Source: Wuchereria bancrofti (taxonomy: Eukaryota; Nematoda; Chromadorea; Rhabditida; Onchocercidae). From it: a stretch of 64,000 nucleotides of DNA. The stretch is taken from contig SSBO01000012.1 of NCBI GenBank assembly GCA_005281725.1, positions 22,433,930 to 22,497,929 on the forward strand, written 5' to 3'. Below are positions 22,701 to 35,300 of this stretch, piece by piece. The position numbers were made by a program, and so were the translations under genes. Under the pieces are notes generated by a model that worked only from the letters and a program-made list of their open reading frames with translations, ran no database searches and was not told where the DNA came from. Each line of letters opens with the position of its first letter. Positions within the stretch are counted from its first letter, which is position 1.

Positions 22701-24537
22701 TGAATTAGTATAACAAAGTTCAAAACATGCGGAAATTAAAGACTACATCGGATAGAGCAATGAATCGTTTAACCTCAGGATGCGTCAATAATTTACCTTT
22801 TACTGGGATAATCATCAACACCATACAGTGATATTTTAATAGAAACAACAGCAAAAAACTAAAAAAGTCAAATACATGAAGTTAGGAAAAAAAAGAACCT
22901 CCTATATCTTCCCAACTGATATGGATCACTGCCAGTTGTGCTGCCGAACAACTGTTGCATAATTTTACCATGTTTATCAATATCCACGACCTCCACACCG
23001 TGATAATCATTTTCTGCAGAAAAAACGAACTAATACCGTACAAGTAATAACAACGGCAACATTAAAACATTTCTATTATTTAATCGCTGACTGATGCCGC
23101 TAATCTAAACTGGTTCTACCTCAGAGAAATCCTACTGAAAATTTGGTATTGGCTTAGAAATATTCCACAACAAAAAATTTGATAGTTCGTATTATCCTTC
23201 ATAAAATGTTAATTAACACAGAAACGGAACAAAACAAAGACATCGTGAATTACCACATCTAAATATATTTGCAAGCTGAAGAGCAATGGGAGATCTTTTT
23301 CTACTCATAACGGATGTAATCGAAAAGAAATTGAGTAATAAATTAACAAATTAATCATAAAAATACGGAAACTACGTTTTCTATAGTGGTCAGATGAAAG
23401 TTCTGATTCATTGAGTTCATCTATTTCTAGCAGTACTGTCTCTGTACCATCATCGTTTCTCAGGATCTGAACGTTGTCCACTTTCCCGATATCTGAAACG
23501 CTGTTCTTCAGTACGGAATAAAATTTTTTTCCTTTAAATTTCAGTAAATTTCAATATGCTAGTATGCAAAATAGCTATAGCTAAAGTGGACAAAATTTAC
23601 CACAAATGAAAGAAAAATTTGAATACCGCACCAACATCAGGTCCATTTAAATTCAGGATTAGATAGTATTCCTGGTCATCGCCAACAATCACTTGACCAA
23701 CCGTGCTTTCTTCAACTAATTCCGTTTCCTCAATCTCAAAAAGTTTTGAATAAGTGATGCTAACCTCTTGTTACTAGAATCATTTGTACGGCCAGAATCA
23801 TTTGTGTTACGGCCAGAATCATTTGTGAATTAAGCAATAACTGCATCACTAAGCAAATGACATAAACTAAACACAACAAATAACGCATGTCTCCTCCAAT
23901 AAGTAACTTATTCTGACAGCTAGAAAATTATTTCGCAAATTACAAATACACAATCTACCCTATTCTCTTCAGTTGATTTTAGAACCAAATGATATAAATT
24001 AGGAAGTGCAGTAATTCAATGTCCCGAAGAAAGCAAAACATTTTAAACTATCTAAAAATATCGTCACCTCGACACTTTCTTGTCGGCCATAAATGTCTGT
24101 ATGGCCAGTTTTCGTGATACCATTTGCTTTCTGCGTGTTTTGCATTTCATCCGATGAATGGCCAGTACCATCCTTATCAGATGCTTCATCTATAAATGAA
24201 TATGCATCTTCACTATATTATGAACAAATTTAAGAACTAAATGATTACTCCAGCTTTTAGCACCTCAGCTTCTTAGACACCACTTCCATGTATTGACGTG
24301 GAAAAATAATTTAATAAACTCACAAGAAATGAAAAAAAAAATCAATAGAATCAAAATTTTCCACGCACAAATTCTGTAACTAACAAACAAAAAAGCGAAC
24401 TCTAAATTAAAAGGAATAAAAAAATTACTATTTAAAACAAAAATCAAACTATAAGTTAAAAATGGCGGGGATAGCAAAAAAAAAAAAAAAAATAGTTACA
24501 AAAATGCAAGCAATCTTGACGGGAACAAATTACCCAT
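16328..24537 (-). CDS. Multi-zinc-finger protein with alternating C2H2 and C2HC fingers
   Basis: Probable nuclear nucleic-acid-binding protein; no orthologue name recognised. About 22 in-phase exons give about 859 residues. Translation starts in a 4-nt coding exon (ATG G at 24534-24537) spliced to ATGAAGCATC at 24189, giving MDEASDKDGTGHSSDE. Fingers in order (approximate residues): YSCPEC..RLERHLAVH (166-188, C2H2); FQCPLC..YHWRRTC (196-219, C2HC); VPCKQC..QWHVAMH (293-313, C2H2); HFCSLC..KHWRSSC (328-351, C2HC); VQCSLC..RLERHIAGFH (489-511, C2H2); HPCVLC..SHYRRSC (519-542, C2HC); KSCPVC..VERHVKAVH (620-643, C2H2). Acidic segments flank them. The end is uncertain. Read-through of the exon at 17325 stops at 17162 (829 residues). 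A donor at 17192 leads in phase to two further exons (16742-16769 and 16328-16420) ending VCELD, which I prefer because their boundaries and phases fit. Confidence 0.85.
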
Positions 24538-25920
24538 TGAGACGCTGATCACTCAGTTAGCCTTCCTTCTGAATCAATACTCTCGATGATTTTTAAGGTA
24601 TCAATTCTACCCAATGTCTTCCCGTGTAATTTCTACGCATACTGCTGGAACCTCGTAGAACCCATGAAACGCGGCCCCATCGCAGAGATATTCTTACTTT
24701 ACGTTTTCTTTTCCTTCAAAGAAAAAAAAACGGTTAAACGCTTAATTTATTTTAATATTTTAGTGATATATATACATATATACGTATGCATGGATGTACA
24801 AGCTTTCTGAAGACGACAATTCTTGACTTCTCCAACACTCACGTACGTGTTCACTCCAATTTAACTTATCAATAGTCCCAAGGCCAACATGTAATGCAAC
24901 AGCTGTTGAACTTTTGGTCCTTAAAACTTGTGAAATATTATATCCTGCTTAGATACTTAGATAATAATTAGCTGTATTAATACGTTTGATTAATCAATTT
25001 CAAATTTAAGTATCAATTTAATTGAAATAAGCAGAATTAAAAGACACCGCGAAATCATTGATAGCGATAATTAGCAGAGATCTTAGTTAATCAGAAATTT
25101 GCAATGAGATTGATTAGAGAAACTAAAGAAAAATTTAATATTTTCAGAAATAGAAAGAAGAGCGAAGGAAATAATGATGAAAAATCTACGATAGTTTTTT
25201 CAATTCGCTATAGAATTCAAAAAAAAAAAAAAAAAGAAAAATTTCAATAATGTCAGACTTTTTTTCAAAAGTTAAAAATCAAAAATTTGATGAGCATAGA
25301 TCTTGCTTTATTACATGAAAATTTGAAATCAGTGATTTAAAATTAATGATGTAATGCTGTTTAATTAAAATTAGCCATTACTTAATCTGTTACAGTCAAC
25401 GATTCAGTTTTATATAAACAGATAATTGCTATCTAACTTACATTTAATTACAGATTTCAATTCTGATTAATCCTTAATTATTATATTGAGTTAGTAGTAG
25501 CGAATTTGATCTCCTTAATACTTTTTTTTGATACTTCACGTTATGGTTTTATCTTTTTTTTAAATTGCTTACATGGAATTATAAGGTAATATATGAAAAA
25601 AGGAAAAAGTTCAGATAGGTTTGTCTCATGACTGCATCAAATTAAAACTAATGGTCTAATCAACATGAAAAAAATAGCTTACAGTGAGATCAAAAGGAAT
25701 AATATTGAAATAGCTAGACAAGTTCTTCTATCATCTTTTATATTGCATTTGTTGTCAAATCTTAATTGAAATATAATCAGTTAAAATTAATTAATTAGTT
25801 TTAATTGATTGAAATATTAATCTTTTACACTAATCAATGAATGCTTTTTTTTTTCATTAGTATCACATCGCACATTATCTATTCACTTCAAATCCGTTTG
25901 GCGTTAAGCGTACTTTTTCA
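24538..25920. promoter_or_regulatory. Shared upstream region of divergent zinc-finger and METTL26-like genes
   Basis: About 1.4 kb separates the two divergent start codons. I see no exon in it. On the plus strand an acceptor-like TTTTCATTAG at 25851-25860 lies 60 bases before the METTL26 start and would suit trans-splicing. No clear TATA or known factor site could be identified by eye. Confidence 0.45.
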
Positions 25921-27526
25921 ATGTTATGCTCACCAGCTGCGGAACGTAACAAGCAGCCAATATTAGATATTCTCAAACAGTATATCAACAATCAATCGAG
26001 TACGGTATGTATTTATTTATAATTGCATCTATTTGATAAAATTTTTCGATTGAACTATCTTAAATGAAATTTGAAGAAAAAATTAAAGAGACTTCCAATA
26101 ATTTTTTTTTTTTTGGTGGTTAATGAAGATAGGATAAATTAAGTTATAATATTTTTCTAGTTGTTGGAAATTGCATCTGGTAGTGGTCAGCATGTTTGTT
26201 ATTTTGCACCACATTTTCCAAACGTCCTATTTCAACCCTCCGATATGGATGATCGTTACGTGAAATCCATAAATCTATACATTGATCATTTCAAGGTTTT
26301 CTCAGTTTTACTTTTTTTTAAAAGCTGGAATTTATTTTAAATTAATTTATAATACGATGTAGAATTTTTCAGTTTATTTTAGTTTCTTTACAATACATAA
26401 ATGGTATGAATATGATGGATATGTGGTTGATGAAACCTTATCAGTGTTTATCAATTTCGTAATTGAAACTTTCCGTGTCTAGTGCATCATCTATTTGATG
26501 TTAGTGTTCGGTGAATTATGGATGAAATAAGTTTTTCTGACGCTTTCAACCAGTGATTAAGTATGATAAGCAAATAATTTGATTTCTGGAAAATGCATAA
26601 TCGGAAGCAACCTATGCGTTTTGATTTCGATTTATTCGAATTATTGCAAAATGCTTGTTCCATCATCGAGAAAAAAAGTGCAAAGATTTCTCATATATTT
26701 CAAAATATTTTTCTTTCCAGTTGTGCAATGTTAAGAAGGCTTTGAAAATTGACGTTCGAAGTGATATTAGCAGCTGGAACTTGCCGAATGAATTCCAACC
26801 GAAACAAATCGATTATCTCTTATCGATAAATATGATACATATCAGTTCAAATGCTGCTGTCGATGCACTGTTTAAAGTGAGTATAAATTCCTTGTTATTA
26901 TTCACTTGACTTGAATATCATAATGAGAGTGTATTTAATTTTTTCAAAAAAAGTAGTAAGTTAAATATATCATGTATCACAATGTTATATCATTTTAAAG
27001 TATTATTTTCACGAATAGTAATTCTAGAGGGCTGGATCGTTACTGTCTAGTAAACATGGTTTGTTGATTACATATGGTCCCTATGCAATGAATGGTGAAA
27101 TAACTCCGCAAAGCAATATTGACTTTCATCGATCACTTATTTCCACTGATCCTGAATGGGGTTTACGTGACATAAGTCTTTTGAATGAGGTATTCTTCAA
27201 TTCATTTTAAAATTTGCTTTATATTGAGTGTACTATTTCAGCATCACTATTTGCAGGAGTTCATCACTTCAATTTTTAAGCTTTAAAATTGGAAATAATA
27301 CTTAGTTCAGTGTCATTTTCTTAAATTTAGAAAATAGTTGCAGAAATCCACTGTGTTTTAAATATAACCACTTTGATGAAATTGTTTGTATTGGAATAAC
27401 TAACAGATGACTGAATTTTTTTTTTTTTTGTAGAAAGCGGCTGTTAGCGGATTATACGTGCAAAAAGTACATGATATGCCAGCCAACAACAAAATGATAA
27501 TTTTTGGACGACAGCCTATATCATGA
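25921..27526 (+). CDS. METTL26/UPF0585 (DUF938) SAM-dependent methyltransferase-like protein
   Basis: Class I SAM-methyltransferase-fold protein; the substrate is not established for the family as far as I know. Five in-phase exons (25921-26004, 26161-26295, 26721-26876, 27028-27189, 27434-27526) give 209 residues, the usual length (human about 204). The start [15 protein letters not shown] matches the family's MLxxAAERNKxPIL opening, which fixes the initiator. The SAM-binding motif [10 protein letters not shown] is near residue 30, followed by FQPSDMD (acidic loop), LSINMIHIS, and the highly conserved [25 protein letters not shown] and [11 protein letters not shown]. All signature blocks are intact, so the gene is very likely functional. 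It faces the same way as the Kelch gene about 950 bp downstream; co-transcription is possible but not shown. Confidence 0.95.
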
Positions 27527-28480
27527 AAGAAGCATCTTGAACCGAAGTTATCTGATGAAAGAAACATCTTGAAACGAAATTATTCATTCTGAGAATCGAC
27601 GGTGAAGAGAATTTAGGAACAAGTTCAAAGAAAATCTATTTATGAAATTTTTTTTATATTTATTTAACATCTGGAAATCAATCTTTGAATTGCCCAAATA
27701 AAATTTTTATCCTAATTTTTAACCGCAGTAGTATGATAGTTTCTATAAGCATAACTATGAATTTGAATAAAGATGCAAGAATAAATAAGTTATTCAGTTA
27801 CATCGATGAAAGAAACAATTAGAGACAAACATTTTTTGACAAATAAACCTAAGCGATATTTCCTATTTAAGTTGGAAATTCAAGTCAACAATCATATTAA
27901 TCATATTAAGGTAAATTATTGTAGGATTTCAGTCTATTCTTGAGAGATTAATGATCGGTCATACACAGATACGTGACGAAGCACAGGTGAAAAATGCAGA
28001 ATATCTGATTGGGATCAAAGTTTTTCAATCTGTTTCAGGTCAAGGGTTCAAACTATTGTTGTGTGGTTGGTTGTTGAGGTGCGAAGGAGGTGGGGTAGTT
28101 CATTATCATTGAGTTTCTCAAATTTGATAAAAATGAAGTTTTCTAAAAATGACTCAATTCATTTTTGGACTCTATGCTATCTACAGAACAGAAATTAGAT
28201 GGAAAATCAAATTTCCAAAAAGAGTCGCAGAAATTGTTCTTGCTTTCATCATTTGCATGCGAAATCCATTCTGATAATCTATAAGATTGATCAGATGAAG
28301 CAAAATAGATGATATATGCATAATGGATGCAAATAAAATTGAAGAAATGAAATACATAAGCCAGTTGAAATGAAATTGCTCATGCAGTGCTAGCAGCACA
28401 AATTGAAATTACACTGTTGACAACTAAGCTAAAGAAGTTATTAAAATCAAAATGTTATTAATTTTTTTCTCCAGATTGTG
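27527..28480 (+). other. Spacer between METTL26-like and Kelch genes
   Basis: It contains an AATAAAATTTTTAT stretch near 27698-27712 that could serve as the polyadenylation signal of the upstream gene. An acceptor-like TTTCTCCAG ends at 28474, six bases before the Kelch start, consistent with spliced-leader addition. No exon is seen. Confidence 0.5.
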
Positions 28481-31400
28481 ATGGTGAAATCAGAGAACAG
28501 TACTCAAACAACTGTTGGATTTAAGGTTATCAAAAATCAATTCAATAGACACTGGCGGAATGATGGTGATCCTTCCCGGAAGAACACATGTACGTAATGA
28601 TGTTATTTTAAATATTTTTAAACATTTATATGTATATATTTTTAATTATAAGAAATAACGGCTTTCATTATTTGGTGTGTAGATTGTTTAAGGACTTTTC
28701 AATGTGAGAATTCTCCCTGTTGACTTTATCTGACTAACTAGGGGATATCATCATTTCAGTTTGTTTAATGCATCGGAAATAGTTTTGATTCTTTACAATT
28801 ATTACAACTATTCAAGTATAAAGCAACACACTCTGATTTCTTCTGCTTGATGTTTCCTATTTTTTAGTGTTAACGGAACGAAGTGGAATGCGTATGGCTT
28901 GTGATCGAAATTATGTTTATGTGATCGGTGGTTTCTCACCTTTGCGAGAATCTTTTCTTGCAGAGGTCTGTTGCGCATAAAACTATAAACTAAGGAATGA
29001 AAGAAATCCTTTTAATAATGAGCAAGCGAATTTTAAATCCGTTATGTGGATATATTTATGTTAGTAATGGATAATTAGCAATTCGTATTTTTTGAAAAAA
29101 CAATGACAAACTCAGCTAATTTCCAGAAAGACGTATTAGTGGCTAATCAAGATGGGAGTAAGATTGGTTTAGTAATATCTGATTCATTTCCAATAACATC
29201 CTAAATTTGTATTGAAGGCTTCGGTTGATGTTGGTTACCCTAATGTATAAAGTATTTATAAATTATTATATTTTGCATATCAGTGAAAGAGTAAATTGAA
29301 AGGAATGAACTAATACTAGAATATTTTAATCGAATTAACCTATCATCACATTCATTATTTTGTTATGATGATTCTCTGTATCTTTTTTTTTCTTACATTT
29401 CCGTGATTTTCTGAAACAGTGTTTAGGAAGTATGGCGTTTCAATGTTCTGACCGATACCTGGGAACTGATGTCCATCCCGAAAAAAGGTTTTCCCAAAGA
29501 ATTGGCATCGTTTGCAAGTAATTTTACCATTCTTTTCATCATATTCAGTTCATCAATTATTTCTTATTTTGTGTTCATTTTTATTTACAATTCTTTGAAA
29601 AGGACGGATCATGTAGTATTGGATAATTAGACTTTTTTTTTTAGGTTGCTTTTTCGGTGAACCGATTTTATCTGAATTTTACATGTTCGGTGGAACTGGA
29701 GTTCCATTTGGTACGAGAACTTCCAATTCAGTTAACGTACTCAAGCGCATAAAGGATGAAAATTTTGTTTGGAAACGGCTGAGAACCACTGGCGATATTC
29801 CAGTCAAACAGTATGGTTCAGTAAGTATCAGTTGTCTTTGTAGAAGTTAATCAGTTTGGTCTTTAAAAGCGAAAAATGGAGATTCAAAAAGTGCGAAAGA
29901 AAGAATTGGAAATTATGAATCACTTATTACTTAGGTGCAGAACTCGAAATAATTCTGAGTTTATCAACAATTTTTAGATTTTTAAAAATCTCATTAAAAC
30001 GCATGATGTTTTTTTGGTTTCCGAAAAATATGTTGGTAGTGTAGCACTGCTTGTTGGAAATTCCATTTTTAAAATCTGACTTTTTGCTTTTTCCGGAATC
30101 TTTCCAGAAGCTATCTTTTGTAAATGCTCAGAATCTACGGATTTTCCTTCCTTTATCTTATTTCTGATTATTACTGGAAAACTATTATCATTATTTTTGA
30201 AATCTTCATTTTTCAGTGTCTTGTACATAATAATGGTAAATTCTATGTGTTTGGTGGAACGACTGGTTGGGAATATAATTTGGAAGTTCGTAGCTTAGAA
30301 CCTGAGTTTAGTAGCAAAAACGATGATGAAGACAGATTAGAACCAGTTTGCTGGAAATGGACACTTCTTCATGTAATTTATAAATTTATTCTTTTGTCTT
30401 TGGCATATATAAGTATTCTTTGCATACATTTGGTTTAATTTTAACGGAAAGAAGTCTTATTCAGAAAAATTCATATTATTTTTACAGGATGGTTCAGGTG
30501 TCAATGGTAGATATAGACATGAAGCTGTAGTCGTTAACGATGAAATAATACTTATAGGTGGTGGTACACCTGAATGGACCTCACCGCTTATAGAAGTTCG
30601 TTTTTATTACAGCATTACTGTTCAATTATGAAAAGATCAGAAAATTTTATTCTTGAATATATACAGCAATTAGAAGTTTGATGTCAATTTTTAAACATTT
30701 CAGTTATTATTTAAAACTTCCCGAAAATGAATTAGCCTTAATTTTGAGGAAAAACATATAAGCAAGACATTTGCTGATACCTCTAAAAACTTGATTTAGG
30801 CATTTTTATGAAATCATAACATTATATGTCTTATGTTTCATTTTTTTAGTTATTGGTATTCAATACATCTGATTGCAAATTTCGCAACCAGATGACTCTA
30901 CCTGACACTGACTATGGGTATCCAGTGGTATGTTTCATTTCAGTTTAAAAGTTCACTTCATTTTTTATTTTATTACTCTATGCCATACATTAATATTAAA
31001 AAATTAAAAGAAGTAAAAAACAGCTTTATTGAACAAATGTAAATTGTCACTTATTCATGATTGACATTAATTTTTCATCCGTATTTTGTTTGCTGTTTTG
31101 TTAAGGGTCGATTATACTATGGTTGCGTAAAATTTGGCAATAATGTCTACATTCTTGGCGGTTGTACAGAAAAGTCAGTGATACACCATTTGGTTGATCG
31201 AATAGTTTTGGTATTTTTTGCTACTCAAATAATCTATTTAATTTGCCTTCAATATGACATTTATTAATGGATATTTTAAGTAGTGCATAATGCATTTTGA
31301 TAGATCTTTGCAGTATATCTTTGTAGCATTTCATTGATCTTTGTAGAGAGGAGTAGAAGGAGGGATTTGTTATCTACGGTCAAATTTAAAATAATTATTG

Positions 31401-32071
31401 TTATTGCAGCGACCTAAATTGCTTCAAGATTGCTGGAAACTTGATCTGAACGAGTGGCGTTGGAAACTATTGCCTGGTGAATTAAATCAACAGATATGTT
31501 TTCATGCAGCTACCATTACTCCAGTATGTTCAAATATCTTTTAATTTAGTGATTTTAGTAAGAAAAAAAAAAAAAAAAACCGTGTTGTTTTCTAGTTCAT
31601 TCTCAGAGTAAGTTGGGAGTTCAAAACTTTGTTGAATCTGTTGATTAATCATCTGAGGATAGACATTAAGTGAGATTTATTTGATGCTATAGAACTTGAA
31701 AAAAGAATTAGTTCTACCATGGAAACATTTTATTCTTCTAAAAGGTATGAAATTTGTAGATGAAAAGATGACGTCTCTAACATTATAAACGTTTTCCCTT
31801 TTTTTGCACAAAACTAAAATTTTTTTTTTTCTTTTTCACTCAATTAAAACAAAATAAATAATTACAGGAAGGCTGTATTTATGTTTTTGGTGGTACTACG
31901 GATGAGAAATTTGAAAGACGAACAGATAAGCTGCAAAGATGTTGGATTACACCACCAAGTTTATTCTACATTGCTGCACACACTGTTGTTAATACATATC
32001 CTGGTCTTTCTGAACGTTTTCATGATATAACATTAACAAATATTTTTGATTGTTTATCTTTAATCAGTTAA
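28481..32071 (+). CDS. KLHDC10-like Kelch-repeat protein (probable CRL2 substrate receptor)
   Basis: Six-bladed Kelch propeller. KLHDC10 proteins serve as substrate receptors of Cullin-2 ubiquitin ligases recognising C-terminal degrons; that role here is by family. Ten exons in phase (28481-28589, 28868-28965, 29427-29517, 29645-29820, 30217-30372, 30488-30595, 30850-30927, 31106-31210, 31410-31523, 31868-32071) give 412 residues. Kelch GG blades: VYVIGGFSP, FYMFGGTGVPFGTR, FYVFGGTTGWEYN, EIILIGGGTPEW, VYILGGCTEK and IYVFGGTTDEK. Conserved family phrases include YRHEAVV, WKLDLNEWRWKLLPGE and CFHAATITPEGCIY. The C-terminal segment (CWITPPSLFYIAA... to LSLIS) sits where vertebrate KLHDC10 carries its elongin/cullin-binding helices. 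The start follows an acceptor-like CTCCAG and the first exon lacks an upstream in-frame ATG. Confidence 0.94.
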
Positions 32072-32326
32072 GTTTCTTATTTAATAAATTTGCTCCTACT
32101 AGATTTAAAAGTTCATGTTTAATCCCATGTAATCAGAATACATAATTTTGGAGTAGCTCAAATTGTTCACATATATTTCAATTAAATAATATTGGCGAAT
32201 GAAAAGCAGAGAATGAAAAAGGATAAGTTAGATTAATGATTTGTTGAATGTTTGAGAAAAATTTATGCTTCTACTTTGATTCTTTTTCTTCATGAGCATA
32301 TTTTGTGGAATGAATTGACGGTGTAT

Positions 32327-35300
32327 TTATAATCGAGTAATTTCCATCTTATTATTTTTGTTAAGATTTGGTAATACGAAGTAGTCAATTTTTGATTTAT
32401 TATATTGCTCCAGCTGTATTGATGGTCGATTGATTGGTTCTTCAAAATGATCTAAACGGAAAAAGCACGTAATTTTTGATACCTCGTTTGATGCTTAATA
32501 TAATAAACGAAATTATTCTAGAGTATTACTGAGCCTGATAAAGATTTCGACATATGTGGGAAGTAAGGTTAAAAGTAAGAGAAATAAGCAAAGCAACTTT
32601 TCAAATATACAATAGCTTAGGTAATATTTAAGTAATATAATTACCGTGACCCCATGCTATCGTTTTCATAGTTTTTTCCAGATCAGTGATTTGTGATGAT
32701 CGATTGTGTTTGGTTGTTCTGAAATTGTATATAGTGTTAAATCATTTCTAACCAAGCTGTTGCAATATTTTTGCAAAATACTCCGTTTTTTTTCTTACTA
32801 AAAATTTCAAATAGTTTTCCATAACATCTTATGATTCAAGAGATGAAAGAACTTATTGACATTTCGATTCTTAAATAATCTTTAAGGATTTCAAAGATTA
32901 CAGCATCTAATATACATGAAAACATTTAAGTACATTTGAGTAATATTTAAGTAATGCGATACTACGAAGATTAGAACATTTTTGTAGATTCCTATTTTTA
33001 TATCCGTTCTTTCCACTGTATCTTCGTCGAGAAATCATTGTAAAAAGAAGAAAAAAAGAAAGCTATTGCATATTGTGATGGTTTCCCTTATGATTGTTGA
33101 GATAATTATGCTAAACTTTCTTGGCATTGATTATCATTCAACGAAATTTGTGATAATCTTTGATCAAAATTGATGGAAACCGGTTGCAAATGAAAGTTTA
33201 TCATTTTTTTCTTGTTCGATCATTATTTTTAATTTTGAAGTAAAATGGATGGAAAACATTTTTGCATATATTTGAATCAACTATGAATTTAAATGATACA
33301 ATTGAAGAAAGGCGGTGTATGCATAAGCTAATTCTAACATTAGATATTATTTAAATTAAAAAGCATACTTGAAATCTACGGTTGATCCATTTAAAAAGGT
33401 ATTGCTAGAAGTTGAAAGTACTTTTTGGCTTTGCCAAAAAAGATCAGGTTGTATATCTGGTACACGATCATAATTGTCAGCGATGCAAAAACTTTGCTAA
33501 AATAAAATAAAAATTTGAAAAAATTTGATATTTTTTGCTGTGAAATTAGACTAATCATTTCACTATTTACAACTACTATTCATACTCATTAAATCTAATA
33601 CATTTGTTAAATTTTATCAATTCCAAAAAAAGCAAAATTAGATTGATGAGAATTTTTTTATTGAAATTATTCGTATAAATTGTTCACAAATATTTTAATC
33701 AAATAACGACTAAACTACCTTTAATACATTTGATTATAATTTCAATTTAATTAATATAACTGGAAAATGATTAGAATATTTATGCTAAAAACATTTGAAA
33801 CATTAATTGTTGTTTACTTTTTAAAATACACTGACTGAAATCTTACAGCAAGATTTTTATCAATAAGATAATTGCACTCGAAATCATCATCATCATCACC
33901 AAATGGATTAAGCAATGCTTGTGCAACTTTTAACCAACCAATAAAAAATATAAATTGTATCATTGTCATCACTGGTACTATCAGATCAAGCTATAATAAA
34001 AAAAAAAAAAAAAAAAAAGAAACTTAAATTTGCTATCTTAATTTATTTCAGTAAATAAATTATTACTTATCCAATATTGATAAATCATTGCAAGATTGTG
34101 ATAAAGTAATTAGATAATAGTTTAAAAAAAAGACTTATTGATTGATTTTAAAAATTTAAACTGATGAAATTACTTTTTTCATATTGGACATTAATGCTAA
34201 TTTTTCGAAATACTAAGCAGATTTTTTATTTGTGATAAATTTAAAATATTTTTTAAATTTATTTCAGTATTTAATAGTAACAATTGCTGCTAATTTATTA
34301 GCGCCTTAGAATGACAATAGAATATAAATAATGTTCTATAAATTATTGCTTCAAATTAAAATGTAATTTCAAAAAATTTCGAAAATGAAAGCTTACATAA
34401 CTTGTATGACTATTATCACCAACGATAAACTGTTGACTGATAAGGCAGATAAGGAAGTGAACATAAACTGCCAAAAATACAACCTAAATTCTTATCACAT
34501 ATCATATCAAAATTTAATCATTCGCAAATATCATTATTTCATTTTTATCTAAATTTTAATCATTTATAGATATTATTATTCTATTTGGATAAACCAAATT
34601 ATGGTTAGAAACCATTTATAAAAGAAAATTAAAGCAAAGAAAAAGAAATGATATTATACAAAATTATAAATAACCGATAATAAAATTGAAAAGTTTGAGA
34701 GAAATATGCAATTGAAAGAGCTATTTTTTCATNTGAATAAATTTAACTTATAAATTAATTTAACAATAAAGTTACAATTATTGAAATTATAAATAACCGA
34801 TAATAAAATTAGAAATTTTTGAATTGAAAATTAGAAAAAATTAGAAACTTATAAATTAATTTAACAATAAAGTTACAATTATTGATAACAATTTTTCCTA
34901 AACAAAAAAGGCCACATAAAAAAGAAAAATTATATACTAATCGATAATCGATACTAAATCATACAAATTGAAAATAAAATAATAATTATACTTGTGAATA
35001 GACTAAAGGTATAGGTACCCAATCATAATTGCATAAGAGTTGTAAACTATGACGAAATTTATCAGTTTCCTGAAATTCTCACTCAACAATTTTTTCATCT
35101 TTTCTAAATGTTAGAATGAAGTAAAATTTCGAAATTTTAAATAAAAAAAAGAAAAAACCATTTAATAATTAAAAATTCGAATCTTTTTTTTTTTTTTTTG
35201 TTTTGTTTACAAAATTTTACAGCGCATAATTTCCAATAGAGTAAATCTGAAGTGATTATTTCTTGCTTTCGTGCTTTTAATGCAATAGCATGAATCCATC

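Noticed and set aside
24265..24810. Open frames on both strands next to the zinc-finger start
   Set aside because: AT-rich, hydrophobic by composition, with no motif; the minus-strand one overlaps the first intron.
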